Shown here: piece by piece, positions 19,332 to 28,362 of the stretch | Layout: every line of letters starts with the position of its first letter | Position numbering within the stretch: the stretch's first letter is position 1 | Source of the DNA: a candidate division CSSED10-310 bacterium | Lineage (GTDB): Bacteria > CSSED10-310 | Length of the DNA: 64,000 nucleotides | Assembly: GCA_016931515.1 (NCBI GenBank) | Contig: JAFGEQ010000024.1 | Location: forward strand, 1 to 64,000 | Direction of reading: 5' to 3' | Made by a program: the position numbers and the translations under genes | Notes under the pieces: model-generated | Seen by the model: the letters and a program-made list of their open reading frames with translations, nothing else | The model's database searches: none | What the model was told of the DNA's origin: nothing

Positions 19332-20465
19332 ATGCAAGGATACCTATTTCCGCTACATCGCCCGAGCAATCCGGATCCATATCGTATTCTAATCGACCAT
19401 TTAATCCCAGGGGCAAAGCGATCGATTTTCATTATCGATCCATCCCCAGCAGATGATATCGTTCATGCCTTGAGTCGACGAAGTGCGGATACAATATCGA
19501 GACGGATACTGATTCGCAAAGACTTATTGAATCTCGGAGATTCTGTTCCACCCGACATTATGAAAACAGACTCTCGACACCTTATCCAAACTGCACGAGT
19601 TGATGTTCGGGCGGTTCAGAATTTGTCTGCTCGAATCGCAATCATTGATGACAACGCGCTGATCGTCTCCGGCCAGTATGGTTCCGATCTGAGTTGGGGT
19701 ATCGAACTCGACCCAACGGATGCTCAGCCTGTAGTGGATTATTGGAATCAGATTTTCCATGATGCCACGCGAGTCACTGATTCACAGGCACTGGATCTGT
19801 GGGATCGGTATCAGGAAAAATTCTGGAGCGGATCGGTGCATCCACGGGATATTGTTGCACTTTATAACAATCGTGGAGCGTTTGTTGAAATCCAGGTTCG
19901 GGTTTTTTCAGGATACCGCCAGCTTACCCTCTATCCCTTTTCTGCATCCGATCGGGATGGTCCGAGAGGTCCGGTCGCCCGATGGAAACTTGTGGACTCC
20001 CGCCATTTTCAGATTCTCGGACGACAGGCATCTAAAATTCACGGTCTGAAATCTCTAGGGATTGTTCGCGATACACCAGCCGGTTACTATCTCCTGCGTT
20101 CTGATGCACAGACATGGGACAATCTCTTCAGAGAACGCGAGCAGGATTTCCGGGACTTTGTTACCTCATATCTCGATGACCAGTATGAGACCATCCGAAA
20201 CGAGGCGATCGACAATTTGTCCGAGCAATACATGTTGATTTTCAGGGAAATGAAAAAAAACAAGCAATTATTGCCGATGCTCGATAGTGACTTCGTCAAG
20301 GATGAAGTTCAGGAAATCGTCCGGAAAGAGTATCCGGATAAACAGACGCTGATCTTCGCCTGCCAGGCTCGTTATATCTTGTATGGTCTCCATCCCGAAT
20401 CAGCTGCCGACCGGAAACTGATGGAGAGTCTATCCGCTTCAGCAGTGGCCAATGTATTGCTTTAG
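19332..20465 (+). CDS. Phospholipase-D-like protein without HKD motif
   Basis: A 377-residue protein I cannot name with certainty. The N-terminal half (about 20-150) resembles a PLD-superfamily half: GAKRSIFIIDPS at the start, then ARIAIIDDNALIVSGQYGS where active enzymes have HxK...D. The His and Lys are absent, so catalysis is unlikely. The C-terminal half is helical (repeated RE..FRDFV, IRNEAIDNLSEQY) and ends ANVLL. ATG 19332 was chosen: the frame also opens at TTG 19296 inside the preceding gene, but the ATG has GGGGAG upstream. Probably co-transcribed with the receiver/PATAN protein and hisS. No signal peptide. Confidence 0.6.
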   Translation: MQGYLFPLHRPSNPDPYRILIDHLIPGAKRSIFIIDPSPADDIVHALSRRSADTISRRILIRKDLLNLGDSVPPDIMKTDSRHLIQTARVDVRAVQNLSARIAIIDDNALIVSGQYGSDLSWGIELDPTDAQPVVDYWNQIFHDATRVTDSQALDLWDRYQEKFWSGSVHPRDIVALYNNRGAFVEIQVRVFSGYRQLTLYPFSASDRDGPRGPVARWKLVDSRHFQILGRQASKIHGLKSLGIVRDTPAGYYLLRSDAQTWDNLFREREQDFRDFVTSYLDDQYETIRNEAIDNLSEQYMLIFREMKKNKQLLPMLDSDFVKDEVQEIVRKEYPDKQTLIFACQARYILYGLHPESAADRKLMESLSASAVANVLL

Positions 20466-20479
20466 CTAGGAGAACATGC

Positions 20480-21796
20480 ATGAACAAAGCTGAAAAATTA
20501 TCTGTTGTTTCGTATCGCGGCACCCGGGATTTTTACCCGGAGGACATGCGTATCCGTTCATGGATTTTCGATCGAATGAAGGAAACGGCGATGTCATTTG
20601 GATATGAGGAATATGATGGCCCGATGCTGGAAAGTTTTGAGTTGTACGCGGCAAAGAGCGGTGAAGAACTGGTTAACGAACAATTGTACCATTTTTTTGA
20701 TCGGGCCGATCGTCATGTCGCTATCCGTCCTGAAATGACACCGACCGTCGCGCGAATGGTTGCAGCTCGAATCAACGACCTATCCAGACCGATTCGCTGG
20801 TTCAGTTTTCCGAATCTCTGGCGTTATGAAAAACCGCAAAGAGGTCGACTCAGGGAGCACTGGCAGTTCAATGTGGATATTTTAGGCAGCGATTCGATTG
20901 GTGCTGATCAGGAGATTATTGAGATTGCCATTCAGGTGATGATCAGACTGGGAGCCGGTAAAAATGATTTTCGCATTCATATTTCCAATCGCAGAATGTT
21001 GACATATTTCCTGCATCAAATTCTGGATCTTCCCGAGGGTATCTGGGGGGGTGTTTGTCGAGCCATCGACAAAAGATCAAAGATACCCCATGAAACGTTC
21101 GAAGAGATGCTGAGGGAGCTTGAACTGACATCGCACCAGATCAGCGAACTCGGTCGTTATCTGTCGCTGAGTCATCAGAATATCGATCAGCACCCGGTTT
21201 CGGAATCAGATGGGTATGGAGAATTACGCCAGATATGGAACGGGTTGTCGGAATCGGGACTGGACACGTTTTGCACCCTGGATCTATCAATTGTCAGGGG
21301 ACTCGATTATTACACCGGAACCGTTTTTGAGATGTATGATCTGGCACCCGAGAACCGTAGAGCTCTTTTTGGTGGCGGTCGTTATGACAATCTTGTGGGT
21401 CTCTTCTCCAAAGACCGGCTTTCTGGTGTTGGGTTCGGGATGGGAGATGTCACAGTTCGAGATTTCTTGGAGATACACGGATTGATTCCAAACCCGGAAC
21501 CTCCTATCCAGGTTCATGTTGCTCTGTTCAACGAGGAATTGAGGCGCAGTTCCGGCGCAATTGCATCACTGCTGCGATCAGCGGGTTATCGTACAACGCT
21601 TCAGCTTGATCCGGTAAAACTTGCCAAGCAGTTTAAATGGGCAGACTCAAAGAGCATCCCGATAGTCATATTACAGGGACCGGACGAAAAGAAGCAGAAT
21701 CTCGTTCAGGTAAAAAATATGCTGACGCATTCCCAGCAGGTTGTTTCTGAGCGAGATCTAGTTGAAACGGTTCGGCAGTCTTTAGCCGGAGATTGA
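20480..21796 (+). CDS. hisS: Histidyl-tRNA synthetase
   Basis: Charges tRNA-His. The 438-residue class II synthetase opens with the RGTRDFYPEDM motif. Motif 2 region is FSFPNLWRYEKPQRGRLREH with QFNVD. The HisRS-specific RGLDYYTGTVFE and the GGGRYDNL motif 3 area follow, and an anticodon-binding domain is present (about 335-435). The RGLDYYTG motif and C-terminal domain argue against the HisZ regulatory paralogue. AGGAG lies just upstream of the ATG, and the gap to the previous gene is 14 bp. The 3' end overlaps the convergent Cache-protein gene by 15 bp. Confidence 0.95.
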   Translation: MNKAEKLSVVSYRGTRDFYPEDMRIRSWIFDRMKETAMSFGYEEYDGPMLESFELYAAKSGEELVNEQLYHFFDRADRHVAIRPEMTPTVARMVAARINDLSRPIRWFSFPNLWRYEKPQRGRLREHWQFNVDILGSDSIGADQEIIEIAIQVMIRLGAGKNDFRIHISNRRMLTYFLHQILDLPEGIWGGVCRAIDKRSKIPHETFEEMLRELELTSHQISELGRYLSLSHQNIDQHPVSESDGYGELRQIWNGLSESGLDTFCTLDLSIVRGLDYYTGTVFEMYDLAPENRRALFGGGRYDNLVGLFSKDRLSGVGFGMGDVTVRDFLEIHGLIPNPEPPIQVHVALFNEELRRSSGAIASLLRSAGYRTTLQLDPVKLAKQFKWADSKSIPIVILQGPDEKKQNLVQVKNMLTHSQQVVSERDLVETVRQSLAGD

Positions 21797-22831
21797 ACTC
21801 CGTGTCTTTGATTTGAAACTGTATAACAAGGCTCGCTGCAGCCGGAAATAAACAACTAAAACCAAGAAAATCATAGCAGAGGCTGCTCCGGCAATTATCC
21901 GGAGTCTGCCCTTTACTTCATTGATGATCTGGTCTTCACGACCGGTTACTGCGATTATCCATTGTCTCGGAGCAAAATAGCTGACACCTGCTCGCCAGTT
22001 GACCCCGAATGCATCGACATAGGATAAACTGCCTTTTCTCACCGCTATCATTCGATCAACCCCTGGAAGATCATCCAGGGTTCCTCCGCTTCGTTCAGGA
22101 TGGACAACAATCCGATTATCAGCTACCGAGAGAATCATGGCATAGCCTCCTGCGGGTGCATGATAAGCGGAAATGAAGTCCGTTAACCCCTGGTACTGCA
22201 GATCTGCATATTCGTTGGTTTCAGAACTCAGAACCCGGGATTCCGCATACAGTATCCAGTTCCAGCCGTGGATCAGGCGATACGCGAGCAGGCGGTCCGA
22301 TTCCATCGCTTCACCGGGGTATCGCCACGAAAAGCGAAAACTTCCGGTATCTTCTTCCATCAGATTCTGAACCCAAGGGTAATCCGAAACATTGAATCCG
22401 GTCGGAAGTTGCTGACAGAAAACGATATCACCATCCGTATCAATGACGGAAACTTCCAGCCCCTGCATTGCGATATCACGTGTGATTGCTATAAAAATAT
22501 CCTTTGCTCTCTGTGTTGACAAATTTCTCCTTGCGGATTCCAACTCCAGTTCCCGCGCAGTACGAAGCAGTGTATCGGTAATTAAATCTAAATTCTCACG
22601 GGCATGTTGTTCTTTGAGAAAAAGATCATTTTGAATCAGATCATAACGAGCTCGGACTACATTTAAAATGCAATTGGCCATCTCCGTGTATTCACGTTCC
22701 GTCTGCTGCAGAACAAACCATTTAGCCCCATTCCAGACAAACAGAAGAATTCCTGCGGATGGGAGAATAATCAGAATAAAACTAAATATCCTGAATGCAT
22801 TCGAGATAAATCGGAAACGGCGTTTACTCAT
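21782..22831 (-). CDS. Membrane-anchored Cache-domain sensor without an output domain
   Basis: A 349-residue protein with an N-terminal membrane helix (about 15-37), a long periplasmic region (about 40-305) and a second helix (about 310-330), followed by only about 18 cytoplasmic residues. The periplasmic part looks like a Cache sensor: VSVIDTDGDIVF, DYPWVQNLMEE, GYAMILSVADNRIVVHP, then WRAGVSYF...WIIAVTGRED. Such sensors normally continue into HAMP, kinase, GGDEF or chemotaxis domains; none is present. The ATG at 22831 overlaps the stop of the upstream gene within ATGAGTAA, so translation is coupled to that secreted protein. The ligand is unknown. Confidence 0.72.
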   Translation of the reverse strand: MSKRRFRFISNAFRIFSFILIILPSAGILLFVWNGAKWFVLQQTEREYTEMANCILNVVRARYDLIQNDLFLKEQHARENLDLITDTLLRTARELELESARRNLSTQRAKDIFIAITRDIAMQGLEVSVIDTDGDIVFCQQLPTGFNVSDYPWVQNLMEEDTGSFRFSWRYPGEAMESDRLLAYRLIHGWNWILYAESRVLSSETNEYADLQYQGLTDFISAYHAPAGGYAMILSVADNRIVVHPERSGGTLDDLPGVDRMIAVRKGSLSYVDAFGVNWRAGVSYFAPRQWIIAVTGREDQIINEVKGRLRIIAGAASAMIFLVLVVYFRLQRALLYSFKSKTRSSISG

Positions 22832-24161
22832 AGCTCCATGACACCAGGTCGTATGCACCGAATAACTGGTTGTTTACATCAAGCAATGCGCCCCAGAATC
22901 TGAGGCCGCTGGCCGAGCCAGATACCTGGGGCCATTGGAAATTAAAAATTTCCTTTAAAACCTGTGAACCGGCCGCCAGGTATAGATTTTCAAAGTCCGG
23001 CGACTGACTCCAGGTCGGATGGAACCAGTAATAACCGGATACATCCAGGATGACATACATGGACATCAGGCTCGATGGACCCCGATTACCGCATTTTGCG
23101 TTCAGGATGAAACTGTCCTGATAGGTAAAAACTGCCTGACTCAACTCCAATACAACCCCATCGAATGGAGTTGCTGTTGGTTCGGGTGTATATGTCGGAT
23201 GCGGATCGGCACCTTCGGCCAGCCAGACGCATATATTTAAAAACAATACATTATTGTCAAAGTCTGGATCGTTGAATGTGTCACCATAACTCGTATCATA
23301 CGGATCGCCGGTTCCATCACTGGTGGGTGAACTATCCGGGACGAAAGCAACTCTGCCCGAACCGTATTCGCATGTGGCAACCATGTACCGGTTGTCCGGA
23401 ACCGATCCTGGATTTCGCCAGGCATGACCCACAACGGATGTGTTAATCGACGGGAAAATCTCGATCTCAGTACTCCCGTTAAACTTGATGTTGACGACAT
23501 CCCCGAATGGGCCATGAATAACAGGATCCCCGGGATCATCGTTGACACGGAATATGTTTTGAGTCAGATCACACGTGATACCCTGAGTTTCATCATAGAA
23601 CATCATGCCCAAATGACCCTGTGTATCGGCCGCATTGAATATCAATGGAGAGTCCCAGCCATTTTGATTCCGATCCGAGCCACAATGATCGGCTATCATG
23701 AACACACCGCCGCCATTTTCAATAAATTCATACAGGGCAGTAATTTCTGATGCCGTAAAGGGTATCTGCGGTTCATTCAGAATGAAGACGTCGTATTCTG
23801 ACAGATCCTGATCATTACTGGGATTCCCATATGTTATGGTGCTGAATCTCGGAAGCGATTCAACCTGATGACCCGCTTTGACCAATTCAATCGCCCAAGA
23901 TGAATTCATTCCTCGCCAATAAGTCTCTGGCGTTGAGGCTGTTACACCGGATTGTGACGGGGACGGGAACCGATCAGGATCGCTTTCCGGAGGCTGCCCG
24001 GCATATCCATCCGCATCAATAACCCAGTCCGCATTCCCCGCAACATTCTCCCTCGATGCATCCCAGAGATAACGGGCAGCCAGACATGAACCCCAAGAGT
24101 GACTCATCATAGCTGCCATGCCCACGATCAGGACAATCCGGCTATGAAATAATGTATGCAT
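22824..24161 (-). CDS. Secreted protein with GATase-like domain and shared C-terminal module
   Basis: The 445-residue exported protein starts after GGAGG with a signal peptide (MHTLFHSRIVLIVGMAAMM). Residues about 60-315 resemble class I glutamine amidotransferase-like (DUF4350-type) folds: DLSEYDVFILNEP, ALYEFIENGGGVFMIADHCG, and a later GSGRVAFVPDSS. A catalytic role is not evident. A short Thr-Pro linker (TYTPEPTATP) leads to a C-terminal module of about 105 residues (MYVILDVSGYYWFHP, NFQWP, GSASGLRFWGALLD). The same module ends the giant subtilase-like protein at 41338-45027, so it may direct export or surface attachment. It is coupled to the Cache protein gene. Confidence 0.72.
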   Translation of the reverse strand: MHTLFHSRIVLIVGMAAMMSHSWGSCLAARYLWDASRENVAGNADWVIDADGYAGQPPESDPDRFPSPSQSGVTASTPETYWRGMNSSWAIELVKAGHQVESLPRFSTITYGNPSNDQDLSEYDVFILNEPQIPFTASEITALYEFIENGGGVFMIADHCGSDRNQNGWDSPLIFNAADTQGHLGMMFYDETQGITCDLTQNIFRVNDDPGDPVIHGPFGDVVNIKFNGSTEIEIFPSINTSVVGHAWRNPGSVPDNRYMVATCEYGSGRVAFVPDSSPTSDGTGDPYDTSYGDTFNDPDFDNNVLFLNICVWLAEGADPHPTYTPEPTATPFDGVVLELSQAVFTYQDSFILNAKCGNRGPSSLMSMYVILDVSGYYWFHPTWSQSPDFENLYLAAGSQVLKEIFNFQWPQVSGSASGLRFWGALLDVNNQLFGAYDLVSWSYE

Positions 24162-24224
24162 GCTTCACCTCCATGTCACCGTTACACGGGTCATCTACTG
24201 CATTCATACCATTTATTTTCGGGC

Positions 24225-24695
24225 TTATGCAATCTCAGAACGGGAGGTGCAGTCAGCGTCCAGGGTTGGAGAGTTGTTTGCAACATGAACAACCCGGGCA
24301 CGAAGAACGAGCTTGTCATCCTCCAGCGGGATACACAATCGGGGAATGCGAGATCCGGGCTGCAAATCCGATTCGGTTGCAATTTGAACACAGCAGCCGG
24401 CTGGAGAAAGATTGAGCAGCAGCACGTCACGAAAAATACCACCCCGGGTCGTCGACAGGTCAATCATGACGCGAATCCCCAGTTTCCGGATACTTAAACG
24501 ATGAAAATTCCGTCGTTCTCCTCGCCAAAGATCGTCCTCATCGTTCGTTTCCACAGCGGGGTCGGCATCAGGGAATAGTTCTCTTTCCATTTTCACGAGA
24601 TTTTGATTCAGAGTATACCTTTCCCAATGCGTCAGTTTCTCGAATTCAATCCCCACAATCATATGTTGCTTATGTCCGTCTTTAGAAGAATTCAT
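24225..24695 (-). CDS. PilZ-domain protein, probable c-di-GMP receptor
   Basis: The 156-residue protein ends in a PilZ domain (about 60-156): RGERRNFHRL supplies the RxxxR c-di-GMP motif and LNLSPAGCCVQI the (D/N)xSxxG motif. A charged N-terminal helix region (about 15-55) precedes it. Soluble, no membrane segment. ATG 24695 was chosen over an earlier TTG because the PilZ family begins near here, although the ribosome site is weak. It lies 63 bp upstream of the secreted GATase-like gene in the same direction. The nearest candidate c-di-GMP source in the window is the GGDEF/HD-GYP protein. Confidence 0.85.
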   Translation of the reverse strand: MNSSKDGHKQHMIVGIEFEKLTHWERYTLNQNLVKMERELFPDADPAVETNDEDDLWRGERRNFHRLSIRKLGIRVMIDLSTTRGGIFRDVLLLNLSPAGCCVQIATESDLQPGSRIPRLCIPLEDDKLVLRARVVHVANNSPTLDADCTSRSEIA

Positions 24696-24891
24696 TATGC
24701 CAATTCCCGGTCGTTGAAGGAACACGGGTCGATTCCCGATTATACACAAATGATGATTTAATCTACTACCATCAATCAGGGAGAATCAAGCTAAAAAGGG
24801 TTTTTCTTCTATATGACTTATTTATTTGCATAATATCCGGCCGTTTAGATAGACTTGACCGTATGTTAAACCGGGAGACGATGGTACCGAC

Positions 24892-27132
24892 ATGAATTTG
24901 CCCTCCAGCGATCACGGAAGCACGCTACTGAAAGGCCTTACCGAGCGCCCCATGAACTTTCATCTGCTGCATGGTGCCTTTACGGATTTACACGGGCCGG
25001 ATGGCGGTGACGTTTCAGCCTTGCTCTGGTCGCCTGATTCATTCGGGCGTCTCTGGTGCGGAACTGTTTCCGGTGACCTGTGTTTCCGTGACAATCACGT
25101 CGGTAGATGGCAACGTGTCGAACCACCCTTCCGACCCATGATAAAAATAGAAGCGCTGGAAACATCCCCGGGGGCACGTTCATCACTGATGGCTTTGTCA
25201 TACCGTGGTAACCTGGCCTTGAGTACCGACAACGGCAAAAGTTGGCTGACGCGTTTTCCGGAATTGACCGATGAGATCATTCGTTCCATCCGACACCATC
25301 CCCTCCATCCCGGATACGTCTTGGCCGGTACCCAAACAGGATTATTCTGTTCGCCGGACAGCGGAAAGACGTGGACCCGATTTATGGACCGGATCGAGAC
25401 TAATGCAATCACCGCTATTGCATTCGATACCCAGGATCCACTCACATTCTTTATTGCAGATTCCGATGGTTTCTCCGGTCGGATCCTGATGACAACCAAT
25501 GGCGGTTACTCCTTCGAAGTTATTCTGGAGGGCGAGGATTTTTTTAGCCAGATTCACACATTGGTCTATCAGGAATCATGCCATTCGCTTTGGGCAGCCG
25601 GAACAGGATACGGATGGCGGGTAGCCCGAGCCCGGATTGAACATGAAATTACCTGGAACAACCTGGATAACGGGCTTCCTGTTTCTGCGATAACCTGTAT
25701 GACCAGCGATCCCGATAATCGCATTCTGATCGGAAGCAACGGTGGAGGTATCTATCGATATATTGATGAAAAAGATTTCTGGAGACGATTAGATATTGAG
25801 CCCCGCCGCCGGTATGTACGATGCGTTACAGCGTCAGAACACGGGGTAGCCGCCGGATTTTCCGAGAACGGCGTCGCTATGGAAGCCGGTGGCGAATGGA
25901 TTGAAGCCAATGAGAACCTATTCGCAAGGAATATTTCAAGAATCCAAAGATTCGGGAATGAACTTCTTGTGGTGTCCGATGAACAGCTTTTTATCCGCAT
26001 GGCGGATTCAAGCTGGAAAGCACTCCCGGGGTTTCAATTGGTTCAGGATGTGCTGGCACATGGATCCAGATGCTATACTTCCGGACTCTACAGCGGAATC
26101 TTCCGGCGGAGCACCCGTGACGTCTCATGGGAAGACCTGGACCTGCCCGTCAGCCGCGCCCTGCTCGTCAGAACAACCTCTCAAGGCGTTCTCTTTGTTA
26201 TGACAATGGTCAAAAGAGACCGCGTCAGATTTTACAGTTTCGATCCAGAACCTCTCGGAGACCGAAATCCGTGGAGGGACTGCAGCCAGGATCTACCGAT
26301 CGCCGGTATTGTCTATGATTTCGCTGTCGATTTTGCCAGCGGGACACTCTTCATCACTGTGTCCACGTCACGCGGCATTTTTTGTTACGACAGCTACACC
26401 GATAGCTGGATGCCGTCCCAACTTCCCGACAATGTTCGTGTCTTGTGCCTTTACAGATCCAGGCACAGCCCGGATGTTCTCTACGCCGCTGCAGGCCGGC
26501 AGCTTTTAAAATCCTTGGATTTCGGACGATCCTTCGAAAACGAACCGATTGGCGAATTCCCCTCAAAAATATCATCGCTGACCCTTTCGGGACTTGGTTT
26601 CGAAACGATCTGGGTATCGACTGAAAACGGTGGTGTTTATGTGTCACACTTTCCCGATTGCTGGAATGCCCTTCGACCTGATGAGTTATCTCTGCCGATA
26701 AACCAGATAGCTGTCGATACCACCAAACAGGGCGTGATGTATTGCGGCACTCGTGGAATTTCTTGTTGGAGACTCGCGATACCGTCGGTATCGATCCGGA
26801 TGGAGGAGGATAATGATTCGAAAAGCACCAGATTGTACCTGACACTGAACAATCCCGGCAGAACCATGGAGGTTGATATCCATCTCCTTCTGATCCGACC
26901 GTCCGGTCGATCATTCGATTTTCTACTGATGGAAAACCACGTATTTCTTCCATCCACAAAACCGAAACCACGCAGGATCTCTCTGCGAGCCGATTCCTCC
27001 TATCCGGAAATCTACATCGGAGATATCCCGTCCGATATGATCGCCGGCGGAACCAGACCTGCCGTCGCCATTTGCGTGCCTGATCACTTTCATCCTATCT
27101 GCGATATTCAAATTGCACCGAAACAACTCTGA
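24892..27132 (+). CDS. Sortilin-like Asp-box beta-propeller protein
   Basis: The 746-residue protein is built from beta-propeller blades with Asp-box (BNR) motifs, S/T-x-D-x-G-x-x-W: STDNGKSW (111-118), SPDSGKTW (154-161), MTTNGGYSF and SLDFGRSF. This is the architecture of sortilin/VPS10-type propellers. The last 120 residues form a separate beta-sandwich-like domain. Unlike most relatives it has no recognisable signal peptide from the chosen ATG, so it may stay in the cytoplasm or use another export route. GGGAG upstream supports the start. The gene stands alone and converges on the radical SAM gene. Function is unknown; ligand binding is more likely than catalysis. Confidence 0.75.
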   Translation: MNLPSSDHGSTLLKGLTERPMNFHLLHGAFTDLHGPDGGDVSALLWSPDSFGRLWCGTVSGDLCFRDNHVGRWQRVEPPFRPMIKIEALETSPGARSSLMALSYRGNLALSTDNGKSWLTRFPELTDEIIRSIRHHPLHPGYVLAGTQTGLFCSPDSGKTWTRFMDRIETNAITAIAFDTQDPLTFFIADSDGFSGRILMTTNGGYSFEVILEGEDFFSQIHTLVYQESCHSLWAAGTGYGWRVARARIEHEITWNNLDNGLPVSAITCMTSDPDNRILIGSNGGGIYRYIDEKDFWRRLDIEPRRRYVRCVTASEHGVAAGFSENGVAMEAGGEWIEANENLFARNISRIQRFGNELLVVSDEQLFIRMADSSWKALPGFQLVQDVLAHGSRCYTSGLYSGIFRRSTRDVSWEDLDLPVSRALLVRTTSQGVLFVMTMVKRDRVRFYSFDPEPLGDRNPWRDCSQDLPIAGIVYDFAVDFASGTLFITVSTSRGIFCYDSYTDSWMPSQLPDNVRVLCLYRSRHSPDVLYAAAGRQLLKSLDFGRSFENEPIGEFPSKISSLTLSGLGFETIWVSTENGGVYVSHFPDCWNALRPDELSLPINQIAVDTTKQGVMYCGTRGISCWRLAIPSVSIRMEEDNDSKSTRLYLTLNNPGRTMEVDIHLLLIRPSGRSFDFLLMENHVFLPSTKPKPRRISLRADSSYPEIYIGDIPSDMIAGGTRPAVAICVPDHFHPICDIQIAPKQL

Positions 27133-27227
27133 TTGCAATCCTTGGGATGCCTTTTGTGAGGATGATAAATCTTTGCCTGCACTTGCGATCTAACGGGATA
27201 GCATCCGGTTCGATAACACTTCAATCC

Positions 27228-28301
27228 TCAGGAGGAGACATGGAGCGTCTCGAGCAGGTAAAGTGCAGCCCACTTATGTTGAGGTAAATCGTTAAGATAG
27301 TATATCTCGTCGTTTGCGGCATCACCATATCGTTCCGCCAATTCACCCCATGATATTGATTCCAGGAGCTTTACAGGATCTGGTTTAGCCGTTGAATATT
27401 GTGTGAGTAACGGCAGAAATCCTTCGGATCCGAGTGACCCCAGACAGAAGCGGTCACGCAAATCGGGGGCGGCAGCAGGAATACCGCCTCCATCGCAGGA
27501 TCCACCGCAAATAACTTTCAGATCCCTGTCAATCTGGAATGTCAGAACATCACACATCGAAGAGGTTGCAGCCATTGAAGATAGATCGGAATTCGAACAG
27601 ATTCGTTCGATCGCTTCCCGCTCCTGCAGGATGGAGCTTCTCTTCTCGCGAACAACCTGCGGCAGTAATGAATAATCGCTCCAGCGAACCCGCGGTGCTG
27701 TCCTGCCGCGCCCCTGCCATGAAAACGGAAACCAGCCGACACGGGCCGCCCCTTCAGGATGTAAACTCCGTATATATTCCATTGTTTCAAGCAATTCCCG
27801 GACATTTCCCGGGTGCAGGGGTATCTGTACATACGACTCGATTCCGAACTCCCCTGCTCGTCGGATGGTACCAATCACATCTCTGAATGCCGATTGTCTT
27901 CCAGCATAACTATCATGAGTCCGCTCCATCCCATAAACAGTTAATTGAAGACAATTACATCCGGCTGATTTCAACCGATTCCAGACGGTATCCGGTGCGG
28001 AGGCCAAAACGCAGCCATTCGTGGGAAGAAAAAAATCGTCGCCGATCAAGCCCAGTCCGAATGCTGTTTCAAATATCTCGAGATATCCTTCATGGACAGT
28101 CGGTTCATCAAAGATAAAGAAACTTAGGTTCGGGATCAAAGGGCGCAATTCCGCCAGCTTCTCAAGAATAAACATGACTTGCCCGGTCGAAACCTGTGAT
28201 TTTTTTGAATCTCCGGCAACCCAGCAATGGCGGCAGCGGTTCGTGCACGCTGCTGCATGGATGTTGACGGAAAATGCATTGATTTCTGGTTTCTGATTCA
28301 T
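27228..28301 (-). CDS. Radical SAM protein (CX3CX2C)
   Basis: The 357-residue protein has canonical cluster cysteines Cys19, Cys23 and Cys26 (AACTNRCRHC), followed by a radical SAM barrel (FIFDEPTVH, DDFFLPTNGC, NCLQLTVYGM, SYVQIPLHPG). The C-terminal part has extra cysteines (SMCDVLTFQIDRD, ICGGSCDGGG), which could be a second cluster domain of the twitch/SPASM kind, though spacing is not typical. A good ribosome site (AGAGG) precedes the ATG. It sits 61 bp behind a class I methyltransferase gene in the same direction, which suggests joint modification of one product. The substrate is unknown; no precursor peptide was found nearby. Confidence 0.85.
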   Translation of the reverse strand: MNQKPEINAFSVNIHAAACTNRCRHCWVAGDSKKSQVSTGQVMFILEKLAELRPLIPNLSFFIFDEPTVHEGYLEIFETAFGLGLIGDDFFLPTNGCVLASAPDTVWNRLKSAGCNCLQLTVYGMERTHDSYAGRQSAFRDVIGTIRRAGEFGIESYVQIPLHPGNVRELLETMEYIRSLHPEGAARVGWFPFSWQGRGRTAPRVRWSDYSLLPQVVREKRSSILQEREAIERICSNSDLSSMAATSSMCDVLTFQIDRDLKVICGGSCDGGGIPAAAPDLRDRFCLGSLGSEGFLPLLTQYSTAKPDPVKLLESISWGELAERYGDAANDEIYYLNDLPQHKWAALYLLETLHVSS

Positions 28302-28362
28302 AGATAGCCTCTAACTGAAGAAAACAAAGCCCAGTTTTCCGGGTTCGGAATCTTACGCTTCA

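Noticed and set aside
20480-21796. HisZ regulatory subunit instead of HisRS
   Set aside because: The RGLDYYTG motif and the C-terminal anticodon-binding domain are present.
24715-24745. tRNA T-arm-like sequence (CGGGTCGATTCCCG)
   Set aside because: The loop has six bases, and no acceptor, D or anticodon arm can be fitted around it.
26354-26971. Minus-strand open frame of 205 residues opposite the propeller
   Set aside because: It is a basic, low-structure reading opposite clear Asp-box blades.
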